Notes under the pieces: model-generated
What the model was told of the DNA's origin: nothing
The model's input: the letters and a program-made list of their open reading frames with translations, nothing else
The model's database searches: none
NCBI GenBank assembly: GCA_018398805.1
Contig: JAGFBZ010000688.1
Span: 434,001 to 498,000, forward strand
Direction of reading: 5' to 3'
DNA: 64,000 nt
Origin: Hirundichthys speculiger
Lineage: Eukaryota > Chordata > Actinopteri > Beloniformes > Exocoetidae
Program-made: the position numbers and the translations under genes
In this document: positions 22,345 to 32,776 of the stretch, piece by piece
Numbering within the stretch: position 1 is the first letter of the stretch
Layout of the letters: each line of letters begins with the position of its first letter

Positions 22345-23455
22345 TAGGGCTGGGCAATGATTAAAATTTTTAATCGCGATTAATGGCATTATTTCCCTGA
22401 TTAATCATAATTAATCGCATTGTATACGCAAAATCAAATAATGAATTCAAAAGTAGTGTAAAGGTCACTTTTATTTAAATGTTCTGCTGCCATATGAACT
22501 AAAGTGTCATAACATTTGTTGTTCAAACACTTTTAACATCAGCACTTGTCAGTAACACATATTTAGTGTAAATCTCATCTTAAAAATGTCAAATAAAATA
22601 AAGTTTATTGTCACTGCATTAATGTCATCCTGTCTTTATAAAAAAATTTAAAAAAAAGTCTACAAACAAAATCCACCAAAATGATTGTGTCTCAGCACAA
22701 TCAGAACATTAAAACAGGTAATTTCTGAGGTAACAGCAGAAACTTTTAACGGGGAGTTCAACTTGTCAGTTGTTACAAATAAACTTGTTTCTGTTGAATC
22801 CTCCGTCTGGGAGAACTTTAAAATGAAAATATCCACGTTAAAGTTCAGTAACTTTATCAGTCCGTGTATCATTCATTCTTTCCATTTTCAATTGTCAATC
22901 AAAAATAAAGAAAAAAAAAGTGACATTTTATTATTTTAATATAAAACAAAAAAGTGCCTGTTTTTTTAATATTTCAATTTTAGACTTTGATCAAAAATAT
23001 GAAATAAAAAAACGGGCCACAGAACTGAATTAGTTTTATTATGGAGGACTGGACTTTCTGTTGTCATTACACATCTGTGCCACTAGATGGAGCCGCACTG
23101 CAGTAACCAGCTAGAGAACAGCAGGACAGTGAACACATGGAGCAGATCTGATGGAACATGGAGGAATGACCACAAAGTTTTGTTGCAGTCCAGAATTTAT
23201 TTTTTCAGACAGAATTGTTAATATTTCTACCTGAGTTGCTACCTGAACTGTAAAGTTCACTGATTTTTACCGTTCTCCATGTCTGTTTTAGCTTTTCATG
23301 TTTACCTGCCAATTGTTTTCCGGCTCCGCAGCAGCCAGTAACAGACTTTTCAAAACAAAAGCATGTGAGCAACATGCATTAACGCGCGATAAAATAAAAT
23401 AATGTCGGCGTTAATTAATTAATGCGATAATAACGTGTTAACTTGCCCAGCCCTA
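22345..23455. mobile_element. hAT family D element
   Basis: The ends are TAGGGCTGGGCAATGATT and TTGCCCAGCCCTA. Flanks ATAATAGT and ATAATAAT agree in 7 of 8 positions. The interior matches the copy at 37800-38825 in reverse. No transposase domain was recognised. Confidence 0.85.
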
Positions 23456-23687
23456 ATAATAATAAACGTAAATCCGCTGAGGATTCACGTGCAACTTTAT
23501 AAGTGTAACAACAGAACATCGGTAACATCCTCAAACACACTTTCTGAAGATGTTTGTTTTACTCATTTTGTTACGTGACTGAGACCCGGGTCTGGAAGCC
23601 TTCTCATGTGTCAAATGTAATTTTTCAAAATAAAACACCATTTAGACTCGGATGATAAATCAAACAGTATTAATGGAAGTTATTAAT

Positions 23688-23762
23688 TTTTTCTCTGCTG
23701 CCCGGTACCAAATGACCCAGGGACCAGTACAGGCCTGGGGCCCGGGGGTTGGGGACTGCTGA
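23688..23762 (-). mobile_element. hAT-like repeat fragment
   Basis: Reading the minus strand it begins CAGCAGTCCCCAACCCCCGG and continues with GGGCC-rich DNA and TGGGTCATTTGGTACCGGGC. This resembles a widespread vertebrate hAT-derived repeat. Only one end is present. Confidence 0.5.
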
Positions 23763-24740
23763 TTCAAACGAACGGATCACGTCAATCATTGAAACTTTGT
23801 GTTTATATTGTAACCTGATCCTTCTGGCACCGACGGCCTCCGTAGCCACCGATTCATCACTGTCGGCCCAAACCGAGGAGGAAGTTCTCCGTACAGACCG
23901 GTTGAATTTCTCTTGAATCGGCCGGGACAACGAGCGGCATCGTAGTCTGGCATCTCTATAAATGGCTGAGAGAAAGTTAAATCAATTAGCCTCAGGAGGC
24001 CGTGCATCATCATTCTCTCTGGGGTACGGATGGCAGATGGCCAACGGCGGTTCATGCAACAGACGTTTGGCTCGTGGGGGGGGGGGGGGCAGGCCTGGCT
24101 CATTCGATTTTCTCTGGAAAGTGATTACACCTTCCGCTCCCCTCCCCGTGTGACGCACCTCGCAGAGGCGTTCCTCCTGGCCGCTGTCACGGCTGCGCCC
24201 GGGGGGGCCCGTCAGCTCGGGACGGCAGGGCGTTCGTGCCGCTAACTGGATCTCGCCGTCGTGTCCATTAGCGGGGCGGCGGACTGTGTCTGAGCAGTGA
24301 GATTAATGGGAAGGAAAGGGCTCTCGTGTCTTTACTGACACGGCGGCGCTCGTCTGGTGCGTGACAGGCGCCGCTGGACGGAGGTGGAGCGGCGATGATA
24401 AATCAATTACGCCGTTCAGGAGAATCAGGCTAATGAAGGCGACGGCCGTGACTCAGTCTGGGTGGGCGTGTCACACAGGAGCGAGGAGGACTGCTTTTTC
24501 TTTTTTTTTTCCTGCTCCCCAGCAGAGATTTCAACCACGATGAACGGATAGAAGTCAGATTCTTCCTGACGACAATCCAAATAAAGCACCTGAGCTGTTG
24601 TTGCTGTGGAAATATGACTTGAAGAAGTCTGACGGCGCTTTAAAGGCCTCGTACGACCGCTTTAAAGAAGTCGTAAATGAGCTGAACGCAACGGAACCTG
24701 CCATTACAAATGCTACAAACATTAATTAAAGCGTCCGTGT
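23763..24740. other. TE-poor non-coding block
   Basis: Unique-looking sequence with homeodomain-style AT cores, for example ATAAATCAATTACG near 24398 and GGCTAATGAAGG near 24428. It contains a G-run near 24078. No exon was seen. It might include conserved non-coding elements, which needs alignment to other fish. Confidence 0.3.
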
Positions 24741-25486
24741 TAGAGATCTTCGGAACAACCCGAAAACCAGAGGTTCCGACCCGAATCTGGTCTCAGGTCC
24801 ATTCAAAAGACGTGACTCCGGGTTCGGGTCGGAATAAGTACAGTTAGTCTCGGGTCCGGTCGGTGCTCTCTGACAGGCTGGGCCTGCGTTTAAAGATATT
24901 AGCGGTGGCAGCTAATGTCAGGACTCGGGACAGTTTAATTAATTATTCATTAATATTAATAGTATTTGTCATGAAACAATCGTGTTGCCGTAGCGTGTTA
25001 TTAGCGGTTTGTAAAGCACAACGGATCACCAACATGACAACGCTGGATGAGAGAACGTATTTACCACACGTCCTGACCGGGTAGGCTATTAGCGTTAGCA
25101 GTTGCTACCAATAGCATCTGTATCCACAAAGAAAATAACGACGTGGATTTATTGTTGTTTACCATCACGTAGCCTATGTAGCAACTGAACCGGTAGAAGA
25201 AGAGAACTTTAGGTAAGAAAATCAAGTTTTATTCAACGCTAGACAACTTTAACATGAGCAACTATGGGCTGGATTGTCTCGGTTCTATTCGGGTAACTCG
25301 GTTCGCTTCGTTGTTCGGAAACTAAAGACTCGGGTCGGGTCAGTTTCAGGTCCAAATATTGCAGGTCCATTTCGAGTTCGGACTCCCGGACTTATGATAA
25401 TAGCTCGGGTCGGATCGATTGAGGGTTGAATTTTCACGGGTCCATCCGGGTTAGGGACCATGAAAGTGGACCTGTGAAGACCTCTA
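24741..25486. mobile_element. hAT family A element
   Basis: It opens TAGAGATCTTCGGAACAACC and ends GAAGACCTCTA. Flanks GTCCGTGT and GTCTGTAT match in 6 of 8 positions. The orientation is the same as at 11070. Confidence 0.75.
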
Positions 25487-26824
25487 GTCTGTATGGTTAG
25501 CAGTTTTTAACATTAATGTAAATTTCAGTAAAACCTGGGATTCATCCCAGTATTTTTCACGGTTTGGCTCGTCTACCGAGTACCGGGTGGCTGTTGCATT
25601 TCTTCAGCTTTCCTCTCTAAAGCTCTCTGAGCCAGTTCAACCTCAGGACCGTGTCGGTCGCCCGATGTTGGTGTGAACGGCTTCGCCTTCTTGTGCAGTG
25701 TCGCGCCGTGATGCTAGCTCCAGTTCAGCCGGTTTCGCGCTGACGCTAACACGCCTCTCCGCTCATTTCGCGGTCTGTTTGACGGAAGCTCCGCCCTGCT
25801 GGCGCCGTCGGTTTTCTGTCCGTGTGACGAAGTGGAACTACGTTATTCGGAGGTTAGCAGTGATGCGATGCCGGATAGACCATCAGGTCGTCCTAGTTAG
25901 CTTCATTCCCTGATTTCAGGTTGTCAGAAAAGAAAAATTAACTCACTCTGAACAGAGAAGAACATATATCACCTGAGCATGATTTATTTACTTTCTAAAA
26001 TTATTCCAGTTGTTGTTTTTTTGCGCTTTTGAAACAGCTGTTTTGACACTTTTTTTTTTGTCTCTGTCTCTTTTTGCCGTTTTTCTTTCTCACCCAGCTG
26101 CCGACGGTTCTTCCAGCTGCCATTCCCCCCCCCCCCCCCCCCCCCCCCCCCCTCTAATGGTGGTATTTATTTTCTGTCAGGAACCCTTTGTCCCAGACAG
26201 AATAGGGCGCTGATTACAAAGTAAAGATCCTTACAGGGACACGCAAATGCTCTCTGGGGAGTTATCAGCTGTGTTGCGCTTTGTTTTCTTTGTTGTGCAT
26301 TTTCTTTTCTTTTCTTTTTTTTTTTTCTTTTTTTTTTTTTTGAACTTCGTCAATATAGATGCACAAAGGAGCGGGACTTTTTTCGGCGCTCTAATGATCA
26401 CTGATTGTAAAGAATGGATCAGCAGAGCGGATTGTGAAAGGATAGACACCGTTTTTTTTAATTATTGAATAAGTGCATATCGTTGCTGGTGAAAGAAAAA
26501 GGGAATAAAAAGGTCACGATTCGTCGGGGCAGTTTCGTGCCGAGGAAGAGCACGAGAGATGCAGCGTTTGGTTTGAGAATGCTGATGAAGATGAGGAGCA
26601 CGGGAAAGGTCAGACGGCGTCTCGATTTAGAGAGGGAGCACGACGGAGGGGGGGATTGTGGTCGGTGACGAGGGAGCTGGAGCGGCACGGAAGTACGTTA
26701 GCGTTAGCGTGGCGCAAGATGTGAAGTAGGAGTGACAGAGGGGTTTCAGGTGGAACTGGGACTGCAGCAAGGATCGACTCTGACCTCGCTCTTGTTGTCC
26801 CTGACGACCGGGGGGGGGGCACCG
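25487..26824. other. Unassigned non-coding stretch with homopolymers
   Basis: A C-run (about 26126-26152) and T-rich tracts (about 26290-26340) are present, with a G-run just before the next hAT element. No gene was recognised. Confidence 0.35.
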
Positions 26825-27695
26825 TAGGGATGGGAATTGATAAGATTTTTTTCAATTCCATTATCAATACTGTTTAAGGATTCGATTCTCTTATCAATTC
26901 TAATTTGGGGAAAAAGGAGAACAAACTGTTTTATTAGCATCAATTTTTTTTTTACTTACAAGTCACGACCTTACAAACTCAACAGCGAGATCAAAAGAGG
27001 CCCAAAGCCTGGATAACGTGTTAACTGTTGTAATATGTAACTGTGCAAATACACAAGAATGTGGAACATTTTACGAAAGGATTTTTCCTAATAGAAATAA
27101 AAAATCTCCTTTTTAAAAGGATATATGAGCTCCCTAAACACTCAAAAATAATAATAAAGAAAGATAAATACCATCAAATACAACGGAACAGTGCATAGTA
27201 CAAATCTGCAAATACTATGAAGAATTAACAATTCTTTGGCAGTAAAATAATCATGTCTTCCAGCCTCTGAACCAGCCAGACTCTCATCACGGTCATCTTC
27301 TAAATGCAGAAGGCATTCGTTTAATAGCATAGCGTTAATGTTATAACGTGTTTTACAAAGAAGCACATATTCAGCGGGATAGCTACTAACCAGAGTTACC
27401 AGAGGTGATCTTAGCTTGGCTACTGCTGCTGGGTTGAGATCCATCAGTCCGAAGCGCCATTGTTGTTTACAACTGCAATGCTAACGTGCTAAACCGACGT
27501 AACTTAATCACGTAAGTGCTTTCTGGAATTGACTGTGCGTAACTTGCGTAAATTACGTGAGATTCGTGCTGGTTGGAATCGATAAGAGAATCACTGGATA
27601 AACTGCCAAACGATTCCATGGAATTGAAACACACGGAACTGGTTCTCTACAGGAACCGGTTCTCTACAGGAACCAGTTCTTGATTCCCAACCCTA
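26825..27695. mobile_element. hAT family F element
   Basis: It starts TAGGGATGGGAATTGATAAG and ends TTGATTCCCAACCCTA. The heptamer GGCACCG lies directly on both sides (26818-26824 and 27696-27702), consistent with an 8-bp duplication blurred by an adjoining G-run. The insertion point is the outer edge of a large hairpin. Confidence 0.8.
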
Positions 27696-27698
27696 GGC

Positions 27699-27895
27699 AC
27701 CGCTGCAGGACTGGCAGTTCCTCAAATGACCACCAGGGGGCTGGTTTCAAAAGCGAGTCAGCGCGGGTGGTCCGATCCCTGAAAATGTTCCCTGAATGAT
27801 CCTGAACATTTTCAGGTATCGGACCCCACGGGCTGACTTGCTCTTGAAACCAGTCCCCTGGTGGTCATTTGAGGAACTGCCAGTTCTGCAGCGGT
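27699..27895. repeat. Long hairpin: two 91-bp arms, 15-nt loop
   Basis: The arms 27699-27789 and 27805-27895 are inverse complements with about 8 mismatches (about 91% identity). They begin ACCGCTGCAG and include CTCAAATGACCACCAGGGG. It may be a foldback MITE. Transcribed on either strand it would give a long double-stranded RNA. Confidence 0.85.
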
Positions 27896-29008
27896 GCAGA
27901 CGGTTCCTTTATTTTCCTCCTCACGTCTCGTAATAATTCATTTATTTCAGATCTCTGGTGTTCATTGGTTTTTCCATAATTTACCCATCATTCACCGCTG
28001 CAGGACGCAGCAGGTCTGTGAGATTCCTGAGACCGTCCACCGCCACTTCCTGGATCACATTCACGGCTCGGCGATGGGCCTCGTGTCAATAGAGCCATCC
28101 TATAAGTGATAAAACTTCCCTTGGTCTTTGAAGACAAGGATCATGTCCATACCAATACAGAAAAGGGACATTTGTGTGCTGCAGGAAGCCGAGTGTGGAG
28201 AGTTTGCCAATATTTCAGTTTTGCATCCTGCATCCTACCATTTCTGACTCGTTTTAATCATTACATTCAATGAGACTAATGCCTTTTAAAGCTTTCCATC
28301 CATTCATGTCTTATCTTACTGACATTTGCTGGGAAGACATCAGCTTCAGCCTTGTTCAGAAGGAGACACTTCCTGTCACATCTGCCCTCATCCCTGCAGT
28401 GACGTCCACTTGTAGTTAGATTTATGTTCCCGGTTACTCTGGTACTTTGCTCTGTTAGTTCTCAAATTAGTTAGTTCTTAAATTAAACAGATGCCTTTAA
28501 CTTTCGTGCCGTAAAGACTCAGGCAAGTCCATTAAGAAATTTGCTGTCGCACTTAATCTGTTTCGATCTGTGCCGCTACGCTCGCGGGAGGATCTGTGAA
28601 CGATTACAGGACGACGGGGGACGCAGTCCTTCACCGAGACGGTAGCGGTGGCAGTTTTATTCACACGGCGCATTTCATCAGAGGCAGGTTCAATATGTTT
28701 AAAAACATGCATGAATGCAGAGAACCTTCTCAGACCAAACAGCAGTGCGACGTTAGTTACGAGATGAACGGCATCATCTCAGACCGACGTGGACGGCGTT
28801 GAGCAATCTGGTTGATTTTTTCAAAGTAAAGCTCCTTCGGTCGACAACACCCATCCGTCTACGAGGGTAATTGGCGTAATCGCGCCGATTCCAGGCTCTT
28901 AAGTTGCTGAGGGGTTCACAGCAGACCTGAAGCTGCGACCCAGGGCTCCATTTATTTTCATCTTTCTTATTACCATTTGCTTGCTGTTGGGTATCAAATA
29001 CACCAAAT
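27896..29008. other. No gene recognised
   Basis: Mostly unique-looking DNA. A 71-codon frame (27894-28109) has no recognisable domain. No transposon end was seen before 29009. Confidence 0.35.
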
Positions 29009-29175
29009 TAGGGATGGAACGGTTACCGCTATTACGGTAAAGCGCGGTAAAGTTTTACGCGATAACGATTACCGTTTACCTTCATCTCATTATCGCGGTC
29101 GATTACCGGGATATGTAATATCAGCCTTGTTCAAGTCTGTGAGCGACTCGCGACTGTGTCTCACGTGAATTTGTA
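29009..29175 (+). mobile_element. hAT-like left end fragment
   Basis: TAGGGATGGAACGGTTACCG followed by alternating ACGGTAA/GCGGTAA motifs resembles a hAT terminus. No inverse end was found downstream. Confidence 0.4.
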
Positions 29176-30034
29176 GCTTGTAACATCGGTATCGTAACGT
29201 TAGCATGGCACGGAGGACATTGAAAAATGACATCGAAAAATGACCGGAATGATGTTCTTCTGATGCAGTTAAAATATTAATTTATTCCATTAGCTGATCC
29301 GACAACCATAACGCCGGCAGTTAGCGCCACAGCGGTCAAACACCTAACCAATATCAGGCAGCTACCTTTATACCTGACCCTCAGGTAACAACACAGCGAC
29401 ACCCACAGACACACAGAGTGAACTACAATTCAGAACAACATATATGGCTCCTAAACAACTGTTTCTTTATTTGCACATTTATACGTATTTAAGGTTCAGC
29501 TTAAAGTCCAAAGTTTATTTAATTTGAACTTCACTATAATTTTTGTTCCTGATAATTGTTTGCATATTTTAACCTACTATGGTTGTAAAAGTGTTGATTT
29601 AAATTTGCACCAGATAAATAAGCTTTGTTCCTGTTATTTATTCAGTCTACGAATTACCTCAGACTTTGCTCCTTGCTTATTCCTTATCCATCCAGTCGTT
29701 TTCTTCACCTGCTCTTACCTTGTTTTGACTCACGGGGGCGAGCCTGCAGCCAGGACGGATCCCAGTCCATCAGAGGTAAATGACACAACCAGCCGGTCCC
29801 CGGAGGGAATCGAACCGGCGCCGTAATTCCATTATTACCTCAAAGTTACTGCCAGAAGCAGTAAATCATCAACTCTGAGCGCTCCAGAAAGTCACAGCAA
29901 GGTGACTCACTCGCCACAGTGCAGGCAGAGACGGCGTCGGCATAAAGAGACGCCGCCGTTCGGGGCTGCATTCTCGTCACGCTTTCATTTTAAGAGAAAT
30001 ATGAGGTGGCTGTTGTTTTTTCCTCCTCTCCATG
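29176..30034. other. No gene recognised
   Basis: A minus-strand GGTTCGATTCCC near 29805 resembles a tRNA T-arm/B box, but no cloverleaf can be built around it. Otherwise nothing is supported. Confidence 0.35.
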
Positions 30035-30124
30035 TAGCCTAACCCCTAACACTAACCCCTAACCCTAACCCTAACCCCTAATCCCTAACCCTAACCCCTA
30101 ATCCCTAACCCTAACCCCTAACCC
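30035..30124. repeat. Interstitial telomeric repeats
   Basis: About 90 bases of CCCTAA units with CCCCTAA and TCCCTAA variants. The strand pattern is C-rich on +. This is the vertebrate telomere repeat in an internal position. Confidence 0.9.
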
Positions 30125-31532
30125 ATCTCAATGCCCTCATTGAAAACTACCTTGTGGAAACACAAAGTGTTATTTATCAGGGAATCGTCCGGCTGAGCCC
30201 GCGGCCGTTTCCCTCCAGCTCTGCCGTGACATGAACTGCGCGTTGCAGCATCACGGCGTTCGGAAGAGACGAAGCCCTCCCGACTAATCCCCGTCATTTG
30301 CCGTTACTGAAGCAGGCACTCGGAAGATCTACCCCGCTTGGCTCGAACGCGAGCCTCTCCATTTGGGTCGCGTCCAGCGTGAGATGGCAGAAAAAGAAAG
30401 TGGGAGAGCCATGCCAGCGGGGGACGTAAATAAAGCGGATCAGGAGGAGGCGAGGAGACGAGGAGGCGGCATGTGTGCAAATTGCAGGTTGTGATAATTA
30501 TGGCTTTGAGCGTAAATGGGCCTGCAGCCCTGACGTGGCCAGAGAGACCCCTGCACCTGGAAGGAGCGTCCCCCCACCCTCCCTGCGCATCAGTAATCAG
30601 TGAGCTGGATGGCGATGATGCCGCTTCCAAACCCGCCATCAGCCAGCTGCGTCTGCACCAGGGAATAAAACGGTCAAACAGACCTCGGTCATGTTTGCTC
30701 TCGTTTCAACGGTGCTCTCAAACTCTCAGTTTCAAATCTAATTTCTAATTCATCCTGAGCTCGCCGCGGCCGCGCCGACGATGCTGCCCGGGCGAGTGGG
30801 CGTAGCTGGATGTAATGTGATTGACAGGGAGCCGCAACAGGAACTCTCCAAGTTCACGCTGTGGTCAGTCCAGTTTTATCTTATTTCAGCTTCATCTTTC
30901 AGTTTTTCCTGCTAGAATAATGATCATCTCTTAACAACAGACCTCATGACCCGATGCTGCTGTTGCCATGGAGAAGAGGCTACAAGACAGACACCAGTAA
31001 ACACAGCAGGCTCTGCATCCAAAGTTTGAAACGTGATTTGCTTGTAAAATTCATCCTTTGCTACCAAATGCATTTAAAATATATATATTTGTGCAGACGA
31101 GGACTGTTTCCACCTGTTGTGATGTGCAACACAAAAGCGTAATTAATCTCTGCAAGAACCTCAATTAATCAATTTCTTTTTTTAATTTGACATTTGAACA
31201 TGCGTCCCTGCACCTGAGCGCGCGGATGCCCGCGGGCATTACTTCGTTATTCCTGTAATTGGGTTCGGAGGGAGAAAGTAATTTTGTTATTATTAATCTG
31301 AGATGTACAAAACCGGCAAACTGATTCGGTCCCAGAATTCATTATCGTCTCGTCTGAGGAAGCTCGCCGTTGACATCCATCCGCTGTGGTCGGCGTGCTC
31401 CGACACGGTCGTCCCGCTCTGTGTCACGATTCAAACGTCCATCAAAGCAGAGAAGATCACGTTTCCACGTCGTGCACGAGCAGCGTCTCGTTTCTGTTTT
31501 TTTGTGGGCGAAGAGAGGAAATGTGATGGAAC
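30125..31532. other. TE-poor non-coding block
   Basis: Unique-looking DNA with several AATTA/TAAT cores (for example near 31140-31175 and 31260-31300). The frames lack domains. It is a candidate for conserved non-coding elements upstream of the unc13 coding region. Confidence 0.3.
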
Positions 31533-32474
31533 TAGGGCTGCAGCGATACACTAATCTACCGATACGATACTGTTAGCATTAAAATTATCTGAGCACTGTT
31601 TGACTGTTAAAACTAAACTTTATGACATGTAGGAATGCAGTCTTCTTTTTGACCGTGAGTTCCTCAGCTTAGATTTTATTACTTAAATTACTGTAACACC
31701 CCCCCGACCCAGTTTGCGACCAACAGTCTGTGACAGCATAGATAAACATTTGAGAGACATCTCATTTCCTGGACAAACACAACCACATGTGTCTGGACCT
31801 GCCGTTTACCATCTGGACTCGAAGACAAAGGGCCATAAAACTTAGGAGAAGAACCAAGTATCTGCCTCCGCTGGATTTTTTAAAGAACTGGGGACCATTT
31901 GAGATCGGGGTTCATTTCCCTGGCATCTCTTTGGTGTCAGTGAAGTGTGCCATCAGCTGATTAAAATATTCTGCGTGGCATATTGATTCTTTGTTTTCAT
32001 GGTTGTATTGAACTCTTTAATTGACCTTTGTTTCTAGTCTCGTCAATGGCACCAGATAAAAGAACACGGAGAATTACTTTCAATACGATACACGATATTC
32101 GGCTCATGATACGATATATATCGATATTCGTCTTACAATACATCTACATCATTTTCCGAAAGATTTTAAAGGGACAAAGTGATTTTGGTGACATCTTGTG
32201 AGTGTTCTAATGACTTTGTTTGAATTAATTGAACTGAAAGCATCAATTCCACATTATATGGCTGACAGGCAGCTTGCAAATGTTGGAAAAAATGAATAAA
32301 AGATTTGTTGAGAAAAATAGTTTCATTTATTTAAACAATGCATTGTTTAAATAAATTGTTGCTTGCAAGCTTTTAAAGATGGGACATGGGGGTTTTTAAA
32401 GAAGCTTAGAATATCAATACCCGCGGCTGAAAAATCGATATATATCGCAGAATTGATCAAATCGCTCAGCTCTA
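31533..32474. mobile_element. hAT family E element (longer copy)
   Basis: It opens TAGGGCTGCAGCGATACAC and ends ATCGCTCAGCTCTA. Flanks ATGGAAC and ATGGGAAC are alike apart from one inserted base. Its right 380 bases match 15240-15712 in reverse. Confidence 0.75.
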
Positions 32475-32713
32475 ATGGGAACGGAGCTCGCCTTTTATTT
32501 GTTTTTTATTTTTTTATAAATCTGAGTAAAATATCTGCTGATGTAAAGAGGCATGACCAAATTAAAAAAGCAGCGTTATCCCTCAAATGTCTTATCTTTT
32601 CTCCGGTAAACAGTTTTGCTGCAGAGTTCTTTGTACTCATGAGTATTTATTCTTTCTTTCCACTTCAGTCACGGGCCGCTGGCGCCGACCTGAATAAGGC
32701 TTTTTTCTTCTAA

Positions 32714-32767
32714 ATGAGCCGTGATACCGTTGCGACAGTCCGCCCCGCCGATGATGCGGGGAAGTAG
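32714..32767 (+). promoter_or_regulatory. Upstream ORF, 17 codons, in frame with unc13
   Basis: It opens ATGAGCCGTGAT and ends in TAG nine bases before the main ATG. It reads MSRDTVATVRPADDAGK. Being in frame and so close, it could limit initiation or allow a readthrough N-terminal extension. Confidence 0.5.
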
Positions 32768-32771
32768 GTGA
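32751..32771 (+). promoter_or_regulatory. Second, overlapping upstream ORF, 6 codons
   Basis: ATGATG followed by four codons and TGA, five bases before the main ATG. It lies in a different frame and overlaps the first upstream ORF. Confidence 0.4.
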
Positions 32772-32776
32772 GGAAC

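Larger units (their letters stand above)
32669..32776 (+). other. unc13b: Probable 5' untranslated part of the large unc13 exon
   Basis: A good acceptor (TTCTTTCTTTCCACTTCAG, ending 32668) precedes this stretch, which runs directly into the long coding frame. An in-frame TAG at 32765-32767 shows that coding cannot extend upstream, so splicing joins non-coding sequence here. The upstream partner exon is unproven. Confidence 0.55.

Noticed and set aside
27894..28109. 71-codon frame with His/Arg-rich sequence
   Set aside because: No recognisable domain, splice context or neighbouring coding evidence.
29740..29830. Possible tRNA on the minus strand (GGTTCGATTCCC)
   Set aside because: Only a B-box-like string is present; no acceptor, D or anticodon stem can be formed around it.
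32768..32776. Start at GTG (32768)
   Set aside because: Not an initiation codon expected in a vertebrate mRNA; the first ATG is at 32777.
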